From JBGMEA01 sp041447245 (GTDB taxonomy: Bacteria; Bacillota; Clostridia; Eubacteriales; Anaerofustaceae): a stretch of 64,000 nt of DNA. The notes under the pieces were generated by a model, which did not search any database, was not told where the DNA came from, and was given only the letters and a program-made list of their open reading frames with translations. Below are positions 18,922 through 26,041 of this stretch, one piece after another. Position 1 is the stretch's first letter; every line of letters starts with the position of its first letter. Position numbers and translations under genes: made by a program. Where the stretch lies: NCBI GenBank assembly GCA_041447245.1, contig JBGMEA010000026.1:230936-294935 (forward strand), read 5' to 3'.

Positions 18922-18950
18922 TTGATAATCGAACGGATTCAACATATAAT
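18922..18950 (+). promoter_or_regulatory. Promoter of DUF1638-NfnAB run
   Basis: TTGATA, 17-nt spacer, TATAAT. The expected transcription start (~18957) lies 28 nt before ATG 18985 and rules out the longer upstream reading frame for that gene. Confidence 0.6.
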
Positions 18951-18984
18951 ATTCAGTAAGATGCTCGGAAAGAATGGATCATAC

Positions 18985-19632
18985 ATGAAACAGATTTTGA
19001 TCGGATGCGAGATATTAAAAAAAGAACTGATACGAATCATCGAACAGGATCACCTGACTATGGATATGATTTGGCTGGATGAAGATTTACATAATCATCC
19101 AGAAAAATTAAAGATCGAATTGCAGAAAACAATCGATGGACTGGTCGGCTACGAAGAGGCAATCCTCAGCTTCGGGCTTTGCGGAAACGCATTGCTCGGG
19201 ATTACAGCCACTACATGCGATCTGATTTATCCGATTGTTGAGGATTGCATTTTTGCAATGCTTAGCGGAAGCTGTAATCTGAAAGCACTGAGGAAAGACT
19301 CGATCTTCACGGGAGAATCATGGCTGACGACAAGAAATCCGTTCGCAAAAGAATATCAGCGCACGGTTGATAAATACGGAGAAGATACTGCCAAAATGAT
19401 TTTCGATATGATGTATGAACATTATAACAATGCCGTGTATATGCAAACAGAAAAAGAAATCGATCCGCAGCTGAGAAAGCAAGCCGAAGAGATGGCGGAA
19501 AAACTGAATCTGACACTCCGATACGAACCGGCAAGTACGGAATTGTATCGGCGTCTTTTGCATGTGAAGGAAGACAAAGATATCCGAAGGCTCAAAAAAG
19601 GCGATACCATCAAATTTGATGATTTCAATTAA
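18985..19632 (+). CDS. DUF1638 family protein
   Basis: A 215-aa protein of the DUF1638 family, found mainly in anaerobes and methanogens, sometimes near corrinoid or methyl-transfer genes; its biochemical role is not established. The typical features are the start IGCEILKKEL, a Cys in LSFGLCGNALLG and the ESWLTTRNPFA block. The start at 18985 fits the family and the promoter position. It is followed after 21 nt by the NfnA-like gene, but no shared function is known. Confidence 0.8.
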   Translation: MKQILIGCEILKKELIRIIEQDHLTMDMIWLDEDLHNHPEKLKIELQKTIDGLVGYEEAILSFGLCGNALLGITATTCDLIYPIVEDCIFAMLSGSCNLKALRKDSIFTGESWLTTRNPFAKEYQRTVDKYGEDTAKMIFDMMYEHYNNAVYMQTEKEIDPQLRKQAEEMAEKLNLTLRYEPASTELYRRLLHVKEDKDIRRLKKGDTIKFDDFN

Positions 19633-19653
19633 GAAAGGTTAGGAGGTTTCGAC

Positions 19654-20496
19654 ATGTACGAGGTTGTCAAAAAACGTTTATTGAACGAGCACGTCACCTT
19701 AATGGAGGTGTCCGCCCCATTGATTGCAAAAAAAGCAAAACCGGGACAGTTCATCATGTTTCGCGTTGACGAACAGGGAGAACGCATCCCTCTGACCATT
19801 GCGGATACCGATGCACAGAGGGGAACCGTAACCATCATTTTTCAAATTGTCGGACAATCCACAAAGCTGCTCAATCAACTGAACGAAGGAGATTTTATTC
19901 TTGATTTCGCCGGACCTCTCGGACTGGCTACACACATTCATGATGCGAAAAATGCCTGTGTCATCGGCGGCGGAGTCGGATGCGCCATTGCTTATCCCCA
20001 AGCAAAAGCGTTGTTTGAACAGGGATCGAACGTGGATGTGATCATGGGATTCCGCAGCAAGGAATTCGTCATTTTGGAAGAAGAAATGAAAGCCGTCTCC
20101 ACCCGTCTGTTTCTGACAACGGATGACGGAACCTATGGGAAGAAAGGTTTTGTTACGGATCAACTCAAAGAACTGATCGAGGCAGGAGCAAACTACGATC
20201 TGGTGATTGCCATCGGTCCGATCCCGATGATGAAGTTCGTCAGCGCATTGACCAAAACGTACGGCATCAAAACGATTGTCAGTCTGAATCCGATTATGGT
20301 GGATGGAACGGGCATGTGCGGCGCCTGCCGCGTCACAGTGGACGGAGTCACCCGCTTTGCCTGTGTGGAAGGTCCTGATTTCGACGGACACCTGGTAGAT
20401 TTTGATTCACTCGCAAAACGCAACACCGTCTACCATGACTTTGAAGAAGAACGCAGCCATCACTGCAGATTATTCGGAGGAAACGCTCATGAATAA
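19654..20496 (+). CDS. NfnA-like ferredoxin:NADP oxidoreductase, FAD/2Fe-2S subunit
   Basis: A 280-aa flavoprotein of the ferredoxin reductase fold. The FAD region has RIPLTIAD, the NAD region GGGVGCAIAYPQAKAL, and a Cys-rich segment MCGACRVTVDGVTRFACVEGP binds a 2Fe-2S cluster. This is the small subunit of NfnAB-type enzymes or the SudB-like partner of GltA, which exchange electrons between NADH, ferredoxin and NADP. PyrK is related but normally sits with pyrD. AGGAGG precedes the ATG, and the gene overlaps the next by 8 nt. Confidence 0.85.
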   Translation: MYEVVKKRLLNEHVTLMEVSAPLIAKKAKPGQFIMFRVDEQGERIPLTIADTDAQRGTVTIIFQIVGQSTKLLNQLNEGDFILDFAGPLGLATHIHDAKNACVIGGGVGCAIAYPQAKALFEQGSNVDVIMGFRSKEFVILEEEMKAVSTRLFLTTDDGTYGKKGFVTDQLKELIEAGANYDLVIAIGPIPMMKFVSALTKTYGIKTIVSLNPIMVDGTGMCGACRVTVDGVTRFACVEGPDFDGHLVDFDSLAKRNTVYHDFEEERSHHCRLFGGNAHE

Positions 20497-21877
20497 CAGC
20501 AAAATAAAGACCCCCATGCCGGAACAGGAACCAAATGTCAGAAACAAGAATTTCAAAGAAGTTACACTCGGTTACACCGAACAAATGGCAGTCGAAGAAG
20601 CGGAACGCTGTCTGCATTGCAAGAACCGTCCCTGCGTGGAAGGGTGCCCGGTTAATGTGCAGATTCCGGATTTTATCATGGCAGTAAAAGAAAAAGACTT
20701 CGCAAAAGCCGGCGATATCATCGCTCAGACGAATTCCCTGCCTGCAGTCTGCGGCAGAGTCTGCCCGCAGGAAGTGCAGTGTGAAGGAAAATGCGTACGC
20801 GGCATCAAGGGAGAACCGGTTGGAATCGGGCGCTTGGAACGCTATGTTGCGGACTGGAATATGGAGCATAACGAAAAGAAACTCACTCCCCCGCAAACAA
20901 ACGGGAAACGCGTGGCCGTCATCGGTGCAGGTCCGTCCGGGCTTACCTGCGCGGGAGATTTGGCAAAAAAAGGGTATGAAGTAACGATTTTCGAAGCGTT
21001 TCACAAGGCAGGCGGGGTTTTGGTATACGGCATTCCCCAGTTCCGTCTGCCAAAAGAAATTGTGCAGAAGGAAATTGACAAACTGATTGCAATGGGCGTC
21101 AAAATAGAAACGAACACTATCATCGGAAAAACGTTCACGGTTGACGAAATTTTCGAGATGGGCTATCAAACCGTCTTCATCGGTTCCGGTGCAGGGCTGC
21201 CGAGTTTTATGAACATCCCAGGAGAAAACCTGCTCGGGGTATATTCGGCAAACGAGTATCTCACGCGAATCAATCTGATGAAAGCATACGATCCGAGCTA
21301 TGACACTCCGCTTTTCAAAAGCACAACCGTTGCGGTGGTCGGGGGAGGAAACGTGGCAATGGATGCGGCGCGCTGCGCAAAGCGGATGGGGGCCGACACG
21401 GTCTATATTGTCTATCGCAGAAGTGAAGAAGAACTGCCTGCAAGAAAAGAAGAAGTACATCATGCAAAGGAAGAGGGCATTATCTTCAAACTTCTGAACA
21501 ACCCGGTTGAAATTCTCGGAAATGATCAGGGCTATGTCACTGGAATGAAATGCGTCGAAATGACGCTCGGCGAACCTGACGAATCTGGGAGATGCAGGCC
21601 GATCGTCAAAGAAGGTTCCGAATTTATTTTGGATGTCGACACTGTCATTATGTCCATCGGCACATCCCCGAATCCCCTTATCCGCACAACGACGAGCAAT
21701 CTAGAATGCGCAAAATGGGGCGGCATCATCGCAGATGAAACGACCATGGCAACATCGAGACCCGGCGTGTATGCAGGCGGGGATGCGGTGACGGGTGCCG
21801 CAACGGTCATTCTTGCAATGGGTGCCGGCAAACTCGCTGCGGAAGCAATGGATGCCTATATGCAATCCCTGAAATAA
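20489..21877 (+). CDS. NfnB/GltD-like NADPH oxidoreductase, large subunit
   Basis: A 462-aa protein of the glutamate synthase small-subunit family. The N-terminal domain has cysteines in CLHCKNRPCVEGCPVN and CGRVCPQEVQCEGKC for 4Fe-4S clusters; two dinucleotide-binding motifs follow, GAGPSGLTCAGDLA (FAD) and GGGNVAMDAARCA (NADPH), then GVYAGGDAVTGAATV. With the overlapping small subunit this makes an NfnAB-type transhydrogenase, bifurcating in anaerobes. No glutamate synthase large subunit is nearby, which argues against GltBD. ATG 20489 has GGAGG 8 nt upstream; the longer frame overlaps the previous gene deeply. Confidence 0.87.
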   Translation: MNNSKIKTPMPEQEPNVRNKNFKEVTLGYTEQMAVEEAERCLHCKNRPCVEGCPVNVQIPDFIMAVKEKDFAKAGDIIAQTNSLPAVCGRVCPQEVQCEGKCVRGIKGEPVGIGRLERYVADWNMEHNEKKLTPPQTNGKRVAVIGAGPSGLTCAGDLAKKGYEVTIFEAFHKAGGVLVYGIPQFRLPKEIVQKEIDKLIAMGVKIETNTIIGKTFTVDEIFEMGYQTVFIGSGAGLPSFMNIPGENLLGVYSANEYLTRINLMKAYDPSYDTPLFKSTTVAVVGGGNVAMDAARCAKRMGADTVYIVYRRSEEELPARKEEVHHAKEEGIIFKLLNNPVEILGNDQGYVTGMKCVEMTLGEPDESGRCRPIVKEGSEFILDVDTVIMSIGTSPNPLIRTTTSNLECAKWGGIIADETTMATSRPGVYAGGDAVTGAATVILAMGAGKLAAEAMDAYMQSLK

Positions 21878-21901
21878 AAACACAAAAAGCGATATTCACC
21901 G

Positions 21902-21937
21902 ACAGGCGGCAAGAGCATTCAATGCCGCCTGTTTTTC
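21902..21937 (+). terminator. Terminator after NfnAB
   Basis: ACAGGCGGC (21902-21910) pairs with GCCGCCTGT (21924-21932), followed by TTTTC. Confidence 0.85.
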
Positions 21938-21965
21938 TTTGTGCAATGCGTTTAAAATGGATGAT

Positions 21966-21990
21966 CTCCGATAAATTTTTAATATCGGAG
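21966..21990 (+). promoter_or_regulatory. Hairpin covering SD of the Nudix pseudogene
   Basis: CTCCGATA (21966-21973) is perfectly complementary to TATCGGAG (21983-21990). The second arm contains the GGAG and the first base of the GTG start, so folding would hide the ribosome site. Confidence 0.4.
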
Positions 21991-22516
21991 TGTTTCATTA
22001 TGATTCCAAAACAATTATCAAAAAAACTATCTATGAAAACAATTGGGTCTCACTGCATCGAGACAAAGTAGAATATCCGAACAGTATTCTCGAAGAACAT
22101 CATGTCATCCATTTTGGCACTCAATCGATCTGTGTAATTCTGCAAAACGAATTCGATGAGATTCTTCTCATCAAATCAAACCTTTATGCCACCCAGTCGG
22201 AAGAATGGGAAATTCCGACTGGATACATAGAAAAAAAACGAGACTCCTTCCGAAGCGGTTGAAAGAGAATGCTTGGAAGAATCGGTTATCGTGCCGGTAC
22301 TCCGCAGTATATTTCCGATTTTTATCCCTGCAATGAAATTTCGAATCAGCTCATTCTTTTGTATCAGGCACTGTGCAGGAACAAATCTGTGATTTCGATA
22401 AAAATGAAGTTTCGGAAATCCAATGGGTTTCAAAATCGAAACGCAGAGCAATGATCGCCAACAGCGAAATCCGCTGCGGCGTTTTGCTGATCGGGATGCT
22501 TCGATTCCTTTTGTAA
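21990..22516 (+). pseudogene. Nudix hydrolase, disrupted by three frameshifts
   Basis: Reading across frames restores a complete Nudix protein of about 170 aa. The Nudix box (G-x5-E-x7-RECLEESGY) is split: GYIEKK is in the first frame, ETPSEAVERECLEES in another, and GYRAGTPQYISDFYPCNE back in the first. The breaks lie near 22235-22240 (one extra base in or after an A8 run), near 22280 (one base missing) and near 22372 (one base missing). The C-terminus ends in IQWVSKSKRRAMIANSEIRCGVLL and TAA at 22514-22516. Nudix enzymes cleave nucleoside diphosphate-linked compounds such as ADP-ribose. Three indels in 140 bp point to decay, or less likely to poor assembly. Confidence 0.8.
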
Positions 22517-22528
22517 CCGTAACAAAAA

Positions 22529-22554
22529 AAAGCCGTCTTTCATAAGACGGCTTT
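22529..22554. terminator. Terminator, E2-like gene / Nudix pseudogene
   Basis: AAAGCCGTCTT pairs with AAGACGGCTTT around a 4-nt loop. The minus strand has a seven-T tail, so it chiefly serves the leftward acyltransferase gene. Confidence 0.85.
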
Positions 22555-22585
22555 CTGCTTAAACTGAGTATACGGTATCCATCGA

Positions 22586-23410
22586 TTACGCCTGTATGGC
22601 TGAAGGCTCCAGCAATGTCGGATCATTGAGATATGCTTTGATTTTTGCAAAAGCCTTTGCGTAATAACTGCCGGAGCAGATCCGTTCGTCCATCACAACA
22701 CCTAACGGCAGACATCGCGTCAATACCACCCGATCTTTCTTTTTGATCGGCACCTCTCGCTTATTACCGATAGTGATAAACATACTTGTTGTCCCGAATT
22801 CGTAGAGATGATGATAGATATGATTCGTACGGATGCTGGCAAGATTCGAGATCGTCAGGCTTGCATGAAACGGGCTGGCGTCAATAATTTTTTTCGGCAG
22901 CAATCCCCGTTTGTCCAAAAATTTAAACAAACCGATCACAACACTCAGCAGCCCGGTCATATTCATCAAGGTACGCATCAGCCGATCCATCGAATTGTTT
23001 GCTGCCGCTGTGTTTTTATTTTCGGAAACGTATTCTTCCACTTTTTTCTGCACAGTAAAAATATCATCATCCAGATTCAGATAAATTTTGGACATGGTGG
23101 AATTATCTTCTCCCGGTTTCAGAACGACAAGCGCAACACTGAACTCATTTCTGTCATAGATGCGTTTATTGACGATAAAGCGGTTCAGCCTCGGGTACTC
23201 TTTTGCAGCTTTCAGATAGGCCGCGATCACAAGCGCCATGTGGCTGACGAACCGATCCTGTCTTCGCATGGATTTGATATAGTCTTCCATCGGTTTTACG
23301 GGAATATCCAGCGTGATCATATTCATGGCATCATACCGTTTATCCATGATGAACGGGGCAATGGTGTACATCGGATCAGCGTTTTTAACTCGGGTTCCGT
23401 CCGCTCGCAT
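22586..23410 (-). CDS. 2-oxoacid dehydrogenase E2-like acyltransferase, catalytic residues changed
   Basis: A 274-aa protein with the chloramphenicol acetyltransferase/E2 catalytic-domain fold but no lipoyl or peripheral-subunit-binding domain. The SLTISNLASIRTNHIYHHLYEFGTTSMFITIG stretch (in two parts around 185-215) corresponds to the SxTISNLG...TPIIN region of E2 enzymes. The usual active-site HxxxDG is replaced: the aligned stretch reads DERICSGSYYAKAF, with Glu for His and SG for DG. Stand-alone homologues occur in Clostridia, with no settled function. AGAGG lies 5 nt before the ATG. It may be inactive as a transferase or use other chemistry. Confidence 0.75.
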   Translation of the reverse strand: MRADGTRVKNADPMYTIAPFIMDKRYDAMNMITLDIPVKPMEDYIKSMRRQDRFVSHMALVIAAYLKAAKEYPRLNRFIVNKRIYDRNEFSVALVVLKPGEDNSTMSKIYLNLDDDIFTVQKKVEEYVSENKNTAAANNSMDRLMRTLMNMTGLLSVVIGLFKFLDKRGLLPKKIIDASPFHASLTISNLASIRTNHIYHHLYEFGTTSMFITIGNKREVPIKKKDRVVLTRCLPLGVVMDERICSGSYYAKAFAKIKAYLNDPTLLEPSAIQA

Positions 23411-23462
23411 AGTTTCCTCTTCTTATCCTAAATATCCGAATGCGATTCGCATCGGTGCTCTC

Positions 23463-23491
23463 ATCCTATCAGCAGGCATCGGTCTTGTCAA
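23463..23491 (-). promoter_or_regulatory. Promoter of the E2-like gene
   Basis: On the minus strand a perfect TTGACA and TAGGAT are 17 nt apart, about 50 nt before the ATG at 23410. Confidence 0.6.
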
Positions 23492-23512
23492 CTGAATTTT
23501 TTATCCGGAAGG

Positions 23513-24247
23513 CTACCGGGAAATCCGCTCCGTTTGAGAAATTTTTTCGTTAAAGATTTGCTTTCTCAATCTGACAATCATGACAGAAGGATACTCCGCA
23601 TCCGGCTCGAACGCCGTTTCATAACAGGCATCCATTACAAATCCGGCATGGAATGCGGTGTTCAGAAGATTCTGTATCGAACGGTGATAATACGGCTGCA
23701 GCACGGGCTGACCTGCGATTGCTTCGCCCTTATGCATCTTCTCTGATAAATATACCTGTTCGGGGGCTGTAAAACAGGGATGGTGCGTCGAAAGCACAAA
23801 ACGCCCTTCATCGGACAGAAGCTGATACACCCCTTCAAAAAGCGGCGTGATATCGGATATATCCATCATCGCCATGTTGCAGACGGCTTTATCGTACGGT
23901 ACGTCTTTTACAAGGCGCCTCATCTCTTGTTTGTCTGTCAGATCGCAAACCCGATAATCGATTTGCAGGCCGATCTCATTGCTGCGTCGTATTGCATGAG
24001 AGATCAGCGTTTCACTGAAATCGCACGCTGTAACGCTTGCGCCCAAAACAGTCATACGTCTGGAAAAATTCCCGTTTCCGCACGCAAGATCCAAAATGCG
24101 ATCCGAATGACGGATTTCCAGCAGTTCTTCTGTTTTCGGGCGAATCACACGCAGATGGAACTCGTTGGCATCATTCCCGATTTTTTTGTCCCAATAATCA
24201 GCATTCGACTCCCATGCATATTTCGCTTCATTTTGTCCTTCATTCAT
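23513..24247 (-). CDS. Class I SAM-dependent methyltransferase
   Basis: A 244-aa methyltransferase with the SAM-binding motif ILDLACGNGNFSRRM (about 50-64), acidic motif II in TACDFSETLISHA, and VCNMAMMDISDI as motif IV. The HHP segment after LSTH is common in small-molecule methyltransferases of the UbiE/Tam group. ATG 24247 is preferred because the longer frame would run through the terminator of the upstream gene; the SD is weak. Its substrate is unknown. Confidence 0.82.
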   Translation of the reverse strand: MNEGQNEAKYAWESNADYWDKKIGNDANEFHLRVIRPKTEELLEIRHSDRILDLACGNGNFSRRMTVLGASVTACDFSETLISHAIRRSNEIGLQIDYRVCDLTDKQEMRRLVKDVPYDKAVCNMAMMDISDITPLFEGVYQLLSDEGRFVLSTHHPCFTAPEQVYLSEKMHKGEAIAGQPVLQPYYHRSIQNLLNTAFHAGFVMDACYETAFEPDAEYPSVMIVRLRKQIFNEKISQTERISR

Positions 24248-24262
24248 TTCTTTCACCGAAAA

Positions 24263-24291
24263 AAACATTCCCGTTTCGGATGGGAATGTTT
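24263..24291 (-). terminator. Terminator after DUF523 gene
   Basis: AAACATTCCC (24263-24272) pairs with GGGAATGTTT (24282-24291). The minus-strand tail is T-rich, just after the DUF523 stop. Confidence 0.8.
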
Positions 24292-24296
24292 CTTTT

Positions 24297-24740
24297 TTAT
24301 AAATCTTCTTCTGACAACAATGCGATGCCATGCTCTGAAAGCAATTCCGCCGTGATTCCGTTTCCGTCGATCAGCTTTCCGGAAAACGTTCCGTCATAAA
24401 TTTTTCCGAATCCGCAGGACGGGCTGCGCGGCTGAAGAATCACTCTCGCCACGCCGCTTTGCAGCAGCAGATCGAGCGTTTTTTGTGCGCCGAGCACATA
24501 CTGCTCCGTCACATCCGACCCCGACTCTGTCATTACTTTACGCATTCCGGTCTCATCCGCCACGATTTCGCATGCATCTCGGGGGACGGAAAGTCCTCCG
24601 AGCACTTCCGGACAAAATGTAATGACTTCCATCTCAGCTACATAGTCTGCCACTTTTTGGCTGTAATTGTTGCCGCCGTTATATTTGCAATTTTCCCCGA
24701 GCAAACAGGCAGACACACCGATCAATTGTTTTTCCTTCAA
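24297..24740 (-). CDS. DUF523 family protein
   Basis: A 147-aa protein of DUF523, a widespread Cys-containing family of unknown function. The family blocks are all present: VSACLLGENCKYNGG near the start, FCPEVLGGLSVPRDACEI in the middle, and LQPRSPSCGFGKIYDG followed by the GxLxxGxGITAELL end. Translation starts at TTG 24740, with GGAGG 7 nt upstream. It lies 23 nt after yqeY on the same strand and may be cotranscribed with rpsU-yqeY. Confidence 0.88.
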   Translation of the reverse strand: MKEKQLIGVSACLLGENCKYNGGNNYSQKVADYVAEMEVITFCPEVLGGLSVPRDACEIVADETGMRKVMTESGSDVTEQYVLGAQKTLDLLLQSGVARVILQPRSPSCGFGKIYDGTFSGKLIDGNGITAELLSEHGIALLSEEDL

Positions 24741-24763
24741 GAGATTGCCTCCGTTTCGGAATG

Positions 24764-25210
24764 TTATTTGGCAAGCAGCTCTTTCACGATCTCGTTGATC
24801 GCCTTCCCGTCTGCTTTCCCTTTCACCTTGGGCATTACTTCACCCATCACCTTGCCCATTTCCTTCATTTCAGTGATATGCAGTTTATCGATCGCTTCTT
24901 TCACGATTGAAGTCAATTCCTCTTTTGTCAGTTGTTTTGGGAGATATTTCATCAGGATGTCCAATTCTTTTTTCGTCACATCCACCAAATCATCTCTTCC
25001 CCCTTTGACGAATTCCTCCAAGGAATCTTTACGCTGTTTGACCTGTTTCGCGATCACGTCCAACACGCCCTCATCATCGAGTTCTATTTTTTTGTCTTTT
25101 TCAATCTGAAGAATTGCCGCGCGCACCATTGTCACCGCGTTTTTGGCAATGGTATCTTTTTCTTTCATCGCAGTCTTCAGGTCATTCATCAATGTTTCTT
25201 TCAGAGACAT
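24764..25210 (-). CDS. yqeY: GatB/YqeY domain protein
   Basis: A 148-aa protein of the YqeY family, similar to the tail domain of GatB that contacts tRNA; the role of the free form is not firmly known. The typical start SLKETLMNDLKTAMKEKD and the late block MGKVMGEVMPKVKGKADG are present. ATG 25210 is favoured over the ATG just before it because it is better spaced from GGGG. It follows rpsU, as in many Bacillota. Confidence 0.9.
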   Translation of the reverse strand: MSLKETLMNDLKTAMKEKDTIAKNAVTMVRAAILQIEKDKKIELDDEGVLDVIAKQVKQRKDSLEEFVKGGRDDLVDVTKKELDILMKYLPKQLTKEELTSIVKEAIDKLHITEMKEMGKVMGEVMPKVKGKADGKAINEIVKELLAK

Positions 25211-25233
25211 CATAATCCCCTTTCATCGAAAAA

Positions 25234-25264
25234 AGTCTCTCGAGCTGTTTTGCTACAAGAGACT
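25234..25264 (-). terminator. Hairpin between rpsU and yqeY
   Basis: AGTCTCT and AGAGACT form a 7-bp stem with a long loop, followed on the minus strand by TTTTTTC. It probably attenuates yqeY transcription relative to rpsU. Confidence 0.55.
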
Positions 25265-25311
25265 GATTATCTGGATTCAATCAACAGACCGAACAAAATC
25301 AGGCTGTCCGA

Positions 25312-25491
25312 TTATCTTTTATTTTTTTTCTTTCTGGCAGCTTCAGCTTTTTTCTTTCTCTTTACGCTGGGTTTTTCATAGTGTTCTCTTTTGCGGATCT
25401 CGGACATAACCCCTGCCAACGCTGTTTTCTTTTTAAAGCGTTTCAGTGCGCTTTCCAAAGTTTCGCCTTCTCTGAGTCTTACTTCTGACAT
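25312..25491 (-). CDS. rpsU: 30S ribosomal protein S21
   Basis: A 59-aa basic protein, the small-subunit protein S21 that binds near the 3' end of 16S rRNA. The reading frame starts [19 protein letters not shown] and ends in an Arg/Lys-rich tail, exactly as in the family. The GGGAGG SD lies 9 nt before the ATG. It is followed by yqeY, the usual neighbour. Confidence 0.95.
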   Translation of the reverse strand: MSEVRLREGETLESALKRFKKKTALAGVMSEIRKREHYEKPSVKRKKKAEAARKKKNKR

Positions 25492-25526
25492 GTTATCTTC
25501 CCTCCCCTCTGCCGTGGGAATCAGTT

Positions 25527-25543
25527 TTGCACAGAATGTGCAA
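25527..25543 (-). promoter_or_regulatory. Inverted repeat in rpsU leader
   Basis: TTGCACA-GAA-TGTGCAA is a perfect 7-bp inverted repeat between the rpsU promoter and its SD. It could be an operator or an RNA hairpin. Confidence 0.4.
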
Positions 25544-25551
25544 CGTATATT

Positions 25552-25579
25552 ATTATATCAAACACAGCGGTGAAGTCAA
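25552..25579 (-). promoter_or_regulatory. rpsU promoter
   Basis: Minus strand TTGACT, 16-nt spacer, TATAAT. Confidence 0.6.
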
Positions 25580-25614
25580 TAATAAATCAAGGTTTTTTAT
25601 AATCCAAAACATAA

Positions 25615-25956
25615 TCAGCCCGGCGGCCACCCCATACTTCTTCCGCCCAGCAAGTGATAATGAAGATGATTGACCGTCTGTCCTCCGTCCGCGCCGCAGT
25701 TGTTGACAATCCGGAATCCGTTTTGCGCAAGCCCGAATTTGATCGCAATCCGGTTCATCACCGTATGCAGATGCGAAATAATGTCGTTGCCCGCAGGAAC
25801 GTTCAGAATGTTGTCAAAATGCTGAATCGGAATTACAATAATATGCACCGGAGCTTTCGGATCAATGTCTTTGAACGCCATTACCTTCTCGTCTTCATAC
25901 ACGATATCGGCAGGGAGTTCTTTTTTTGCGATTTTGCAAAAAATACAATCTTCCAT
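25615..25956 (-). CDS. HIT family nucleotide hydrolase (HinT-like)
   Basis: A 113-aa histidine-triad protein. The N-terminus CIFCKIAKKELPADIVYEDE and the active triad in VNHLHYHLLGGR (HxHxH) are diagnostic of the HinT/PKCI branch, which hydrolyses purine nucleoside phosphoramidates such as AMP-lysine. The two early cysteines are typical. It has its own promoter in the end of mtaB and a strong SD (GGAGG region). It is followed by rpsU. Confidence 0.93.
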   Translation of the reverse strand: MEDCIFCKIAKKELPADIVYEDEKVMAFKDIDPKAPVHIIVIPIQHFDNILNVPAGNDIISHLHTVMNRIAIKFGLAQNGFRIVNNCGADGGQTVNHLHYHLLGGRSMGWPPG

Positions 25957-25984
25957 TTTCCCTCCGTTCCTCCTTTGGAGAAAC

Positions 25985-26000
25985 CGCCGTTTTCACGGCG
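25985..26000 (-). other. 5' UTR hairpin of the HIT gene
   Basis: CGCCGT-TTTC-ACGGCG forms a stable stem in the untranslated leader, about 30 nt before the HIT start codon. Confidence 0.4.
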
Positions 26001-26041
26001 ATAAGTGTGGCTATTATAGCACACTTATCATTCAAAATCAA
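26001..26041 (-). promoter_or_regulatory. HIT gene promoter with palindrome around the -10
   Basis: On the minus strand TTGATT (26041-26036), a 17-nt spacer and TATAAT (26018-26013) form a promoter in the last codons of mtaB. The -10 box is centred in a 9-bp perfect inverted repeat, ATAAGTGTG at 26001-26009 and CACACTTAT at 26020-26028. This is a typical place for a repressor site. Confidence 0.55.

Noticed and set aside
19654..21877. Assignment as glutamate synthase or dihydroorotate dehydrogenase subunits
   Set aside because: Neither a glutamate synthase large subunit nor pyrD is adjacent; the paired subunits fit NfnAB better.
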